From a virus: DNA of 28,177 nt. The stretch is from the IMG/VR virus record IMGVR_UViG_3300032011_000088, positions 1-28,177 of that record; one strand, written 5' to 3'. Position numbers and translations under genes: made by a program. The notes below the pieces were generated by a model. The model was not told where the DNA came from. It searched no databases and saw nothing but the letters and a program-made list of their open reading frames with translations. Below are positions 14,609-21,820 of the stretch, piece by piece. The stretch's first letter is position 1. The number at the start of each line of letters is the position of its first letter.

Positions 14609-14648
14609 GGAGGCAGTAGATCCACCACATACCCTACTGTCTCCTTTT
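14609..14648 (+). terminator. 11-bp hairpin with short T-run after the oxygenase cassette
   Basis: GGAGGCAGTAG (14609-14619) pairs with CTACTGTCTCC (14634-14644) with one G-U pair around a 14-base loop, followed by TTTT. It could end cassette transcripts weakly, or cap the 5' end of the following transcript. TCCT at 14642-14645 can alternatively pair with AGGA (14650-14653), the ribosome site for the ATG at 14660. The hairpin and the ribosome site therefore compete for the same bases. Confidence 0.6.
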
Positions 14649-14659
14649 AAGGATTATAT

Positions 14660-15139
14660 ATGTTATTAGGACAAGACGCATTTTCAGCTCAACCATTTTC
14701 TAGTTCTCCATTTTTGGGGAATGCTATTGTAAATGTAGTTGGTGCACCTTTAACTTTAAGAGCAGGACCTGTAGGAATAGAGACAACTGTAATTAATGTC
14801 ATAGTTTCTCCCGATCCTTTAGTATTAGCTACAGCTCAAGTAGGTACTTTTACTGTTGAAGGTACAGCAGTTGTTCCTGATACAATTCCTAAAGTACCAT
14901 TAACTTTAGGTACAATGGACGCAACAAGTGCCGCTTCGGGTAGTGCGGTTATTAATCCATCTACCCTTCAAAACCAATTGACGTTGCGTACTGCTAGTGG
15001 TATAGTAGTTACCGGTAACGCAGTAGTAAATGTTACAGGAGTTCCATTAACATTAAGAACAAATGAAACTGGAATTATAACGTGGAACGAAATTATACCA
15101 GGAGCAAACATGGTTTGGACACCAATAGAACCGTACTAA
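14660..15139 (+). CDS. beta-repeat tail structural protein
   Basis: 159 residues of repeated strand-turn units: FLGNAIVNVVGAPLTLRAG, then VPLTLGTMDATSAASGSAVI, LQNQLTLRTASGIVVTG, and NAVVNVTGVPLTLRTNETGI, ending NMVWTPIEPY. The NAxVNVxGxPLTLR unit occurs twice (about residues 21-34 and 119-132) with looser copies between, so it is built of internal repeats. This V/T/L-alternating architecture and the C-terminal W-x-P are typical of small tail proteins found near tail nozzle genes in marine phages. A start at 14660 is supported by AAGGA (14649-14653). The stop lies 1 base before the next gene. A structural role in the tail is inferred. Confidence 0.6.
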   Translation: MLLGQDAFSAQPFSSSPFLGNAIVNVVGAPLTLRAGPVGIETTVINVIVSPDPLVLATAQVGTFTVEGTAVVPDTIPKVPLTLGTMDATSAASGSAVINPSTLQNQLTLRTASGIVVTGNAVVNVTGVPLTLRTNETGIITWNEIIPGANMVWTPIEPY

Positions 15140-15140
15140 T

Positions 15141-15908
15141 ATGGCATCAACTTATTCAACAGATTTATCATTAGAACTTGTAGCAACCGGTGAAAAAGCT
15201 GGTCTATGGGGATCAATTAATAATACTAATTTACAAGTTTTAGAAGCAGCTACTGCTTTTTTAGAAGTTCCTATCACCGGTACTACTCAAACTTTAAGTT
15301 TAGCTGACGGATCGTCGACCGCGGATGGTAAACATTTATATTTAAAATTAACTGGTACTTTAACTGGTAATACAACTTTAACAATGCCTGCATCGACTAC
15401 AGGCGGAACAGCTACAAGAGTTTACATAATTGAAGACGCTACTACAAGAGGAGCTTCGGCTACTGATCTTTTTACTTTAGAAGTTTTAACTACAGGAGCA
15501 GCTTCTAATGTACCTGTTCCTCAAAAAGCTAATATGTTATTAGTTTCTAATGGAGCTACTCCTTTAACTACTTTAGGTGGAATTTTAAAAAAAGGACATG
15601 TTTCTATAGATTCCGCAACTGTAACTGCATACACAGCTGTAGCGGGAGATCAAATTTTTGTAGATACTCAAAACAATCAGGTAACAATAACACTACCTGC
15701 AGCCGCAGTCGCAGGAGATGAAATAACTATTATGGATGCTTCAGCTGCAAATGGATTTGCAACTAATAAATGTGCTGTTAATTTTAATGGTTTAAAATAT
15801 CAAAATCTTACTGCTAACTTAGATTTACAAACAAACAATCAATCTGTTACTTTAATATATACTAATATTGCAGGTAAAGGTTGGATTCAAAAATCAAATA
15901 ATACATAG
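15141..15908 (+). CDS. tail fibre/baseplate-type protein with a shared beta domain
   Basis: 255 residues. The N-terminus (STYSTDLSLELVATGEKAGLWGSINNTN) is the recognisable opening of a widespread phage tail-associated family (STYSTNL--EL---GE--G-WG--TNTN). The C-terminal third (150-255) carries a second domain with GDQIFVDTQNNQVTITLPAA, AGDEITIMDAS and NQSVTLIYTNIAGKGWIQ. This is the same pattern as the beta domain in the three glycine-rich proteins (GYFLNTTAGVITFNLPAGSA ... GQSVTFVYVDTTQGWIN). It suggests a common docking module. It starts 1 base after the previous stop and precedes the nozzle gene. The role as tail structural component is well supported; its precise position is not. Confidence 0.7.
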   Translation: MASTYSTDLSLELVATGEKAGLWGSINNTNLQVLEAATAFLEVPITGTTQTLSLADGSSTADGKHLYLKLTGTLTGNTTLTMPASTTGGTATRVYIIEDATTRGASATDLFTLEVLTTGAASNVPVPQKANMLLVSNGATPLTTLGGILKKGHVSIDSATVTAYTAVAGDQIFVDTQNNQVTITLPAAAVAGDEITIMDASAANGFATNKCAVNFNGLKYQNLTANLDLQTNNQSVTLIYTNIAGKGWIQKSNNT

Positions 15909-15918
15909 GAGCTAATTA

Positions 15919-18156
15919 ATGGCTCTTCAACAAATTAAATTTGCACCGGGAGTTGACAAACAAGACACACGTGTTGGTGCAGTAGGTCGATGGGTAGATT
16001 CAGATAATGTAAGATTTAGATATGGTCTTCCTGAAAAAGTAGGAGGATGGCAATCTTTAATACCAGATACTATTGTAGGTGTAGCTAGAAAACAACATGC
16101 TTTGGTTGATACATCTGGAAACAGATATGTAATTCTTGGGACGGATAAATTTTTAATTTGTTATTTTGAAGGAGGTCTTCATGACATTACTCCTTTTGAT
16201 ACAGATGCCAACGGAGCGGTGATTGCACTAGCTTCTACAGTTACTTCTAATACAGCAAATACTTCTATTACAATCGATACAGGTCCAACACTTCATGGTT
16301 TTAAAGAAGGAGACATTATATATTTTTCTGCGTTTACTAAACCTACCGGTTCAAATTTAGATAACGCAGATTTTTTAGATAAACCCTATCAAGTTATTAC
16401 TGTTCCAACTAATACTACTTTTACTATTACCTCTCCAACTCAAGAAGCAGGAGGAGGTCCATACAATAATGGAACTTGTACTGTTAAACCTTATTCAAGA
16501 GTTGGACCCGCTGCGCAAACATATGGTTATGGATATGGTGTAGGACAATTTGGAGGAACAGTTCAAGGTTCTGCAACAAGTACTTTGAATGGAGGTATTG
16601 TAGCAGCTGATACCACTATTACTTTAGCTGATTCACAAAACTTTTCAACAAGTGGTAAAGCTTTAATTGGTGATTTTTCAAGTGGTAATTATGCAGCTAC
16701 TTCTGAATTAATTAGTTACACTGGAAATACAGATGCAGCTCCAGGTGATTTAACAACGGTTAGTAGATCACAATCTGGAACAACAGCTCCAGCAACAACA
16801 GCTTTAGGAACAACTGTTACTCAATCTACAGACTGGGCTGGTTACGGTGATCCAGTAGTAGCTACTACTACAACTTTAGAACCAGGCCTTTGGTCATTAA
16901 GTAGTTTTGGAGAAGTTTTGGTTGCAACTATTGCTAATGGTAAAACATTTACATGGAATGCTGGTATTGCCGCAAGATTAACAACAAGAGCATCACAACT
17001 TACAACGAGTTTTGAAACAACTAACAATCCAGATAAAAGTAGATTAACTTTAGTATCTCCTACTACAAGACACTTAATTCATTTTGGAACTGAGGCCACT
17101 ATTGGCACTCCTACTTCTCAAGAAGATTTATTAATTAGATTTTCCGAACAAGAAAATATAAATACTTATACTATTCAAGCAACAAACACAGCTGGTTCTC
17201 AAAGATTACAAGATGGTACTAAAATTATGGGAGCTATCTCTGCTAAAGAAAATATTCTAGTATGGACTGATAATGCTTTATATACCATGAAGTTTGTTGG
17301 TGCTCCATTTACATTTGGATTTGAACAAGTAGGTACAAACTGTGGATTGATTGGACAGAATGCAGCTATTGAAATAGATGGTGTTGCTTATTGGATGTCT
17401 AACAATGGCTTCTTTTCTTTTGATGGTACAGTTAATACTTTACCGTGTTCGGTTGAAGACTATGTTTATGATGATGCTGATACAACTAAAGGACAACAAA
17501 TTTGTGCAGGAATTAATAATTTATTTACCGAAGTTACTTGGTGGTACCCAACATCAGGATCAGATTTTAACAACAGATATGTAGTTTATAATTATGGTCA
17601 AACTAATCAACAAGTGCCAATGGGTAATTGGTATACAGGAACTAATACTAATTCAATTAGAACAACTTGGATTGATTCATTAGTTTATCCTAAACCTTAT
17701 GCAACAGCATTTGATAGTACAGGCACAGGCACATTTCCAGTTATTGGTGGAGAAACTGGCTTAGGTAAAACCGTATTTTTTGAACATGAAATAGGAACCG
17801 ATCAAGTTAATCCTGATGGATCTACTACAGCTTTAACTTCTTTTGTAGAATCTTTTGATTTTGCATTACAAACAGATCAAGGTATTGGAGAATATTTTTT
17901 ATCTATGGGTAGATTTTTACCTAATTTTAAAAACTTAATAGGGAATGCAATAGTGAATGTATCAGTCACTCCTTTTCCAGCTGCTCCTAATACCACAGCT
18001 TCCTTTAGTCCTTTTACAGTTGACACTTCTACTACATTTGTTAGTACTAGAGCACGAGGAAGGTACGCAGCTATTAAAATTGAAAATACAGGATCAGGAC
18101 AAAGTTGGAGGTTTGGAACTTTTCAAGCTGATCTTAAACCAGACGGTAGAAGATAA
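15919..18156 (+). CDS. tail nozzle / DNA stabilisation-type protein (gp10 or tubular B-like)
   Basis: 745 residues. The N-terminus (QQIKFAPGVDKQDTRVGAVG then WVDSDNVRFRYGLPEKVGGW) and the C-terminus (TRARGRYAAIKIENTGSGQS then WRFGTFQADLKPDGRR) are signatures I associate with the large tail protein of podovirus-like phages, equivalent to P22 gp10 or T7 tail tubular protein B. The middle contains WD/Kelch-like strand repeats (LVWTDNALYTMKFVG, VAYWMSNNGFFSFDG) and an insert domain near 210-300 with TSTLNGGIVAADTTITLAD and ELISYTG. It would form the nozzle under the adaptor ring and help retain packaged DNA. It begins after AGGAG and its stop is shared with the next small gene. Confidence 0.82.
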   Translation: MALQQIKFAPGVDKQDTRVGAVGRWVDSDNVRFRYGLPEKVGGWQSLIPDTIVGVARKQHALVDTSGNRYVILGTDKFLICYFEGGLHDITPFDTDANGAVIALASTVTSNTANTSITIDTGPTLHGFKEGDIIYFSAFTKPTGSNLDNADFLDKPYQVITVPTNTTFTITSPTQEAGGGPYNNGTCTVKPYSRVGPAAQTYGYGYGVGQFGGTVQGSATSTLNGGIVAADTTITLADSQNFSTSGKALIGDFSSGNYAATSELISYTGNTDAAPGDLTTVSRSQSGTTAPATTALGTTVTQSTDWAGYGDPVVATTTTLEPGLWSLSSFGEVLVATIANGKTFTWNAGIAARLTTRASQLTTSFETTNNPDKSRLTLVSPTTRHLIHFGTEATIGTPTSQEDLLIRFSEQENINTYTIQATNTAGSQRLQDGTKIMGAISAKENILVWTDNALYTMKFVGAPFTFGFEQVGTNCGLIGQNAAIEIDGVAYWMSNNGFFSFDGTVNTLPCSVEDYVYDDADTTKGQQICAGINNLFTEVTWWYPTSGSDFNNRYVVYNYGQTNQQVPMGNWYTGTNTNSIRTTWIDSLVYPKPYATAFDSTGTGTFPVIGGETGLGKTVFFEHEIGTDQVNPDGSTTALTSFVESFDFALQTDQGIGEYFLSMGRFLPNFKNLIGNAIVNVSVTPFPAAPNTTASFSPFTVDTSTTFVSTRARGRYAAIKIENTGSGQSWRFGTFQADLKPDGRR

Positions 18157-18323
18157 TGACAAAGATAGCAGTAAGATTACCAGAACCAAAAAAAGAATAC
18201 ACGGAAGATAACCAAAGACAAATCAATAGATCTTTTTCTTCAATAGTAGAACAACTTAACTCTACATTTTTAACTCAGTTAAAAGAAGATTCTGAAAGAT
18301 ACACATGGTTTGGACTAGGATAA
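18156..18323 (+). CDS. 55-residue conserved small protein after the nozzle gene
   Basis: A frame starting at the last base of the nozzle stop (TAATG) encodes 55 residues: MTKIAVRLPEPKKEYTEDNQ then RQINRSFSSIVEQLNSTFLT and SERYTWFGLG. This matches a small protein pattern I recall immediately downstream of nozzle genes in many marine phages: a YxxxNQRQINR box, a helix QLN-T, and a C-terminal R(Y/F)TWF. Translational coupling and the family pattern make it a convincing gene despite its size. The function is not established; it may be a structural tip or assembly factor. Confidence 0.75.
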   Translation: MTKIAVRLPEPKKEYTEDNQRQINRSFSSIVEQLNSTFLTQLKEDSERYTWFGLG

Positions 18324-18324
18324 T

Positions 18325-18669
18325 ATGGCTAACATATATTTAAACGCAAAAAAAGATTTAACAACTAGTACAGTTACTACTTTATATAGTGTACCTTCTA
18401 ACTCAAGAGCTATTGTAAAATCTCTTTTAGTATCAGAAGATACTAATACAGCTACTACTATTACTGTAGATTTATTTGATGCAGATCCTTCAACAGGTAA
18501 CAAGTTTAACTTATTTAAAACACAAGCGGTATCAGGTAATGAAACTTTACAACTTTTAACCGAACCTTTAATTATGTTAGAGAATGAAGTACTTCAAGTA
18601 ACAGCAGCAGATGCTAATACTTTACATGTGGTAGCATCAATACTAGAAATTAATAGAGAGGATAGATAA
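18325..18669 (+). CDS. small single-domain beta virion protein
   Basis: 114 residues. Strands and turns: VTTLYSVPSNSRAIVKSLLV, then TITVDLFDADPSTGNKFNLF, ETLQLLTEPLIMLENEVLQV, and LHVVASILEINREDR. The VPSNSRAIVKSL turn and the LENEVLQVTA close match the layout of the small protein at 6769-7092, so the two may be distant paralogs. The gene begins 1 base after the previous stop and its own stop overlaps the next start (TAATG). It has no enzyme motif and is most likely a small tail or head decoration subunit. The proximity to the nozzle gene suggests a tail role. Confidence 0.6.
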   Translation: MANIYLNAKKDLTTSTVTTLYSVPSNSRAIVKSLLVSEDTNTATTITVDLFDADPSTGNKFNLFKTQAVSGNETLQLLTEPLIMLENEVLQVTAADANTLHVVASILEINREDR

Positions 18670-18917
18670 TGACAATTGTAGCACAAGAAGAAGAAATTAA
18701 ATACGAAACAATAAATGGTAAATCAGTCTTAAAATATAAGCCTAGAGTAGAACTTACTATTGTACATACAGAAACTGGAAGAGAATATTTATCAGAAGAA
18801 GAAGCTAAAGCTGATGTAAATAGCCCTCATACAGATACTAAACAAGAGCATATATCTAAGAGCGTACATGTTAAGGTAATTGGGCTTCCATTAGGCACTG
18901 ATACAAACATAAAGTAG
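18669..18917 (+). CDS. small conserved-type hypothetical protein
   Basis: 82 residues: a first beta segment (EIKYETINGKSVLKYKPRVE), then LTIVHTETGREYLSEEEAKA, an acidic middle and a last beta segment (KSVHVKVIGLPLG). I recall this layout (HTETGR-Y--EE-A--D) as a frequent small protein between tail genes and internal virion genes in marine phages. It begins at the last base of the previous stop, so it is co-translated. It ends 1 base before the strong promoter at 18919, closing the tail transcription block. No function is known to me. Confidence 0.65.
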   Translation: MTIVAQEEEIKYETINGKSVLKYKPRVELTIVHTETGREYLSEEEAKADVNSPHTDTKQEHISKSVHVKVIGLPLGTDTNIK

Positions 18918-18918
18918 A

Positions 18919-18947
18919 TTGACTGGAAGGAAAAAACGAAGTAAAAT
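18919..18947 (+). promoter_or_regulatory. strong sigma70-like promoter for the internal virion block
   Basis: TTGACT (18919-18924) and TAAAAT (18942-18947) are separated by exactly 17 bases, five of six matches each. They lie in a 95-base non-coding gap at a boundary between gene groups (tail to ejection proteins). Initiation near 18954 would give a leader of about 59 bases to the ATG at 19013, with TAGGAAG as ribosome site. It is the best promoter match I noticed in the window. Confidence 0.65.
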
Positions 18948-19012
18948 GGTTGATACTAGCTTACATACAAGAGTTGCGACCTTGCTTTTCAATAATATAA
19001 TAGGAAGATAAT

Positions 19013-21076
19013 ATGGGATTTTTTTCAAAGATACGTAAAAGAATTAAAAAGATAATACCAAAGGAAATACGTCCTTTCGTACCTTATATAGCAGCAAGTA
19101 TGGTAGGTCCTGCTGGTATTGGAGGTTTGGGACAAACAGCATCTAGATTTATGACGGCTGCCGCAGCTAGAGCAGCAAGTGACGATGAGGCAAATTTAAA
19201 AGACATTGCAAGAGCCGGAGGTTTAGCAGCACTTCCTACAGCACTATCTAATTATGGTAAAGGAACTGGAATGTTTCCAGAGTATGCTAAAAAAGCTGGA
19301 GATTATATTCAAAAACAAGGAGCTTTAAAAACTTTAGCAGCCCAAGGTGCAATAGACGCAGGAATTAAAGCAGCAGAATTAAATGAAGACGCATTGGACA
19401 AATACAATAGAGAATTATTAGAACAAGGAATCGCGGATAAAGCAGGAAGAAGATCTGCTATCAGAGCAATCTACGAAGGTACTGGAACGTGGGACATGGA
19501 TGAAGTTGATGAAATGCTAGACACTTATGGATACAGAACAGGTGGTAGAGTTCGTCATGCAGCGGGTGATATGGTTACCGCAGATTCAGCAGAAGTAATA
19601 TCGGAAGTTCCTCAAGCTCGACTAAATCAGATTCAAGGTAGTCAAATGGCTGAAGATGCTTACAATCAAATATTTCAAAAGTTTATGGAAAGATTTCCAG
19701 GACTTGCAACAGGTGAAGAAACACTAGAAGAAATGGTTGCAATGCTACAAGCAGAAAATATAATGGAAACTCCAGGGTTAGGTATTTTAGGAGTTGATGC
19801 AGCGATGGAGATGATTACTCCTGAGAGTGCAAGAACAAGTGCACAAGCTATTTCAAGACATCGTTTAAGTGAGGGCGGAAGAATTGGTTATGCTTTAGCC
19901 GGAGCTGTCACAAAGGACGAGAAAAAAGGAAAGAAAAAAGGAAAAAGAAAATTTGATAAAAAGAAGAAAAGATGGATCCTAGACGAGGAAGGTAGCTACG
20001 AGGATTTTACCGATTCACTTAGTGCAGCTCAAGAGGGTTTAGAAAGATTAGAAGAACAAAAAATTAAACCATTACCTATTAGAGAATTAAGATTAGCTAG
20101 AGGTGGTGATGTTGATGATGAAGTTATGGAATTTGATGAAGAAATTATTACACCAGATTATTTAATGAAAGAAGAAGGTGTAGAAATTGGAGAACAAGTA
20201 TCTGATCCAAGTAGAATGGATGAATTAAATTCTTTATCTATGGATTTATTTGGTAAACCTTTGGGAGAATTAAATGAAATACAAATGGAAATGTTAATGA
20301 ACTTTGCTTCACAAAAAGCTTCTGCTTATACACAAGACGAATTAGATATGTATGAAAATTATAAATATGACATGAATGAACAAAGACCAGGCATGCCGAT
20401 CATGAGTATTGATGAATACTTACAAATGGAATTAGGTGCAGCTAGAGCAGGTGTTGCTAGTGGTGGACTAATGGATTTAAATCCCAGTGATGATGTAGAA
20501 GTAATGGATGAAGAAGAAATTATTACCCCAGATTATTTAATGAAAGAAGAAGGTGTTGCGATTGGTCCTATGGCAGGTGGTGGAGACAGAGGTATGAGAG
20601 CACAAATGTTAGCTGAACAATTAGCAGAAGAACAATATGGAAAAGAATTCTATGATCTTTCACACGATCAACAAATGGAAATTTATACTATTGCTTTAGA
20701 TATGATTGATAGTGGAGGGATGAAGAAAGGTGGCAAAGTAATTAAATTTAGACCTAAAGAAATTAAAGTATTTGGTAAATCAAAAGACTATCCTGGTATT
20801 AAAGAAATTATAAGAAGATCTAAACTTAGAGATAAACAAAGAAGTGGAAAAGCTGAAGGTGGACTGATGAATCTTGGTGGTAATGAAATGGATTTAAGAG
20901 GTGGTGGATTTGTACCTATGGGTGCAAAAGAAAGAGCAGATGACGTACCTGCAAGACTTTCTAAAAACGAATTTGTAATGACTGCTGATGCAGTTAGAGG
21001 CGCTGGTGGTGGAAGTGTTCAAAAAGGAGCTGATCTTATGTATGACACAATGAAAACTTTAGAGGCAAGAGGATAA
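19013..21076 (+). CDS. putative internal virion / ejection protein with GG motif repeats
   Basis: 687 residues. The N-terminus is basic and amphipathic (FFSKIRKRIKKIIPKEIRPF), followed by an Ala/Gly-rich helical region (about 25-90). The middle has acidic helical stretches. Short Gly-Gly tags recur: TGGRVRHAAGDMV, EGGRIGYALAGAV, RGGDVDDE, SGGLMDLN, EGGLMNLGG. DEEIITPDYLMKEEGV is nearly duplicated (375-390 and 500-515). The C-terminus (MGAKERADDVPARLSKNEFV, then MTADAVRGAGGG) matches a pattern common in marine phage virion proteins. It is preceded by the promoter at 18919 and co-translated with three further virion proteins. It probably travels in the head and is ejected with DNA; the role of the tags is unknown. 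Confidence 0.65.
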   Translation: MGFFSKIRKRIKKIIPKEIRPFVPYIAASMVGPAGIGGLGQTASRFMTAAAARAASDDEANLKDIARAGGLAALPTALSNYGKGTGMFPEYAKKAGDYIQKQGALKTLAAQGAIDAGIKAAELNEDALDKYNRELLEQGIADKAGRRSAIRAIYEGTGTWDMDEVDEMLDTYGYRTGGRVRHAAGDMVTADSAEVISEVPQARLNQIQGSQMAEDAYNQIFQKFMERFPGLATGEETLEEMVAMLQAENIMETPGLGILGVDAAMEMITPESARTSAQAISRHRLSEGGRIGYALAGAVTKDEKKGKKKGKRKFDKKKKRWILDEEGSYEDFTDSLSAAQEGLERLEEQKIKPLPIRELRLARGGDVDDEVMEFDEEIITPDYLMKEEGVEIGEQVSDPSRMDELNSLSMDLFGKPLGELNEIQMEMLMNFASQKASAYTQDELDMYENYKYDMNEQRPGMPIMSIDEYLQMELGAARAGVASGGLMDLNPSDDVEVMDEEEIITPDYLMKEEGVAIGPMAGGGDRGMRAQMLAEQLAEEQYGKEFYDLSHDQQMEIYTIALDMIDSGGMKKGGKVIKFRPKEIKVFGKSKDYPGIKEIIRRSKLRDKQRSGKAEGGLMNLGGNEMDLRGGGFVPMGAKERADDVPARLSKNEFVMTADAVRGAGGGSVQKGADLMYDTMKTLEARG
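20138..20181 (+). repeat. internal direct repeat, copy 1 (EEIITPDYLMKEEGV)
   Basis: About 44 bases encoding EEIITPDYLMKEEG recur at 20513-20556 with one visible mismatch (ACA versus ACC). Both copies follow a GG tag and an acidic stretch, so a module of roughly 125 residues was probably duplicated, or the motif is under strong selection. Confidence 0.75.
20513..20556 (+). repeat. internal direct repeat, copy 2 (EEIITPDYLMKEEGV)
   Basis: Second copy of the element at 20138-20181, 375 bases downstream and in the same frame. It continues VAIGPMAGGG instead of VEIGEQVS, which marks where similarity ends. Confidence 0.75.
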
Positions 21077-21819
21077 TGGCAACTACTACAACACGACAAC
21101 TTAGAGAACCATTTGTAGAAGCCGCTGGTCTCGGTATAACTAATAAAGGTTTAGGCCTATTAGGTAAAAGTATTCCAACTTCTACATATACAGGTAGAGG
21201 TTTTGTAGCTGATCAATCAGCTTTAGAAAAACAAGCAGCTGCAGCAGCAGCTAATCTTGGAACTTTATTAGGTCCACAAGCTTATCAACAATTTGAAAGT
21301 CCATACCAACAAGAAGTAATTGATACATCTCTTGCAGCTATGGAAAGAGAACAAGCTAAAGGTCTTGGTGCATTAAGAAACCAAGCAGTTAGAGCTGGAG
21401 CTTTTGGTGGTGGTAGAGAAGCTGCCATGATGGGTGAGTATCAAGCGTCAGCAGATATGGCTAGAGCAATGCAAGAATCTCAATTAAGACAACAAGGTTT
21501 TGCTCAAGCTAATCAACAAGCACTAGCACAACTACAAGCACAACAAGGTTTAGGTACATACCAAACTCAATTAGGTGGTACACAAAGACAAATTAATCAA
21601 GGTCAACTAGCAGCGGATCAAGAAGCAGCTAGAGAAACAGCCTTTGCAGATTACACACAACTAGGTTTAGTTGCTCCGCAACTTGCATCAGTAATTGGTG
21701 GATTCCCAGCAGCTACACAAATGCAATCAACACCTCCTCCAAGCACAACACAACAGTTACTTGGATTAGGAATTGGTGGTGTTGGATTATTAGGGGCGGC
21801 TAAAGGATTATTGAAATAA
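21076..21819 (+). CDS. putative internal virion / DNA ejection protein
   Basis: 247 residues, very rich in Gln and Ala. A long helical central region (about 45-190) has runs such as QQEVIDTSLAAMEREQAKGL and LRNQAVRAGAFGGGREAAMM, followed by repeated Gln-rich helices. The C-terminus is Pro-rich and ends in a hydrophobic glycine-rich segment (LLGLGIGGVGLLGAAKGLLK) that could insert in a membrane. These features fit phage ejection or DNA pilot proteins, which form helical tubes through the periplasm. The start overlaps the previous stop (TAATG) and the stop is 1 base before the next gene. Assigned from composition, pattern memory and position. Confidence 0.7.
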   Translation: MATTTTRQLREPFVEAAGLGITNKGLGLLGKSIPTSTYTGRGFVADQSALEKQAAAAAANLGTLLGPQAYQQFESPYQQEVIDTSLAAMEREQAKGLGALRNQAVRAGAFGGGREAAMMGEYQASADMARAMQESQLRQQGFAQANQQALAQLQAQQGLGTYQTQLGGTQRQINQGQLAADQEAARETAFADYTQLGLVAPQLASVIGGFPAATQMQSTPPPSTTQQLLGLGIGGVGLLGAAKGLLK

Positions 21820-21820
21820 T

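Noticed and set aside
18946-19011. 21-residue peptide frame upstream of the 19013 gene
   Set aside because: Its ATG overlaps the -10 element of the 18919 promoter, so it would lie upstream of the transcript start; length and lack of a family pattern also argue against it.
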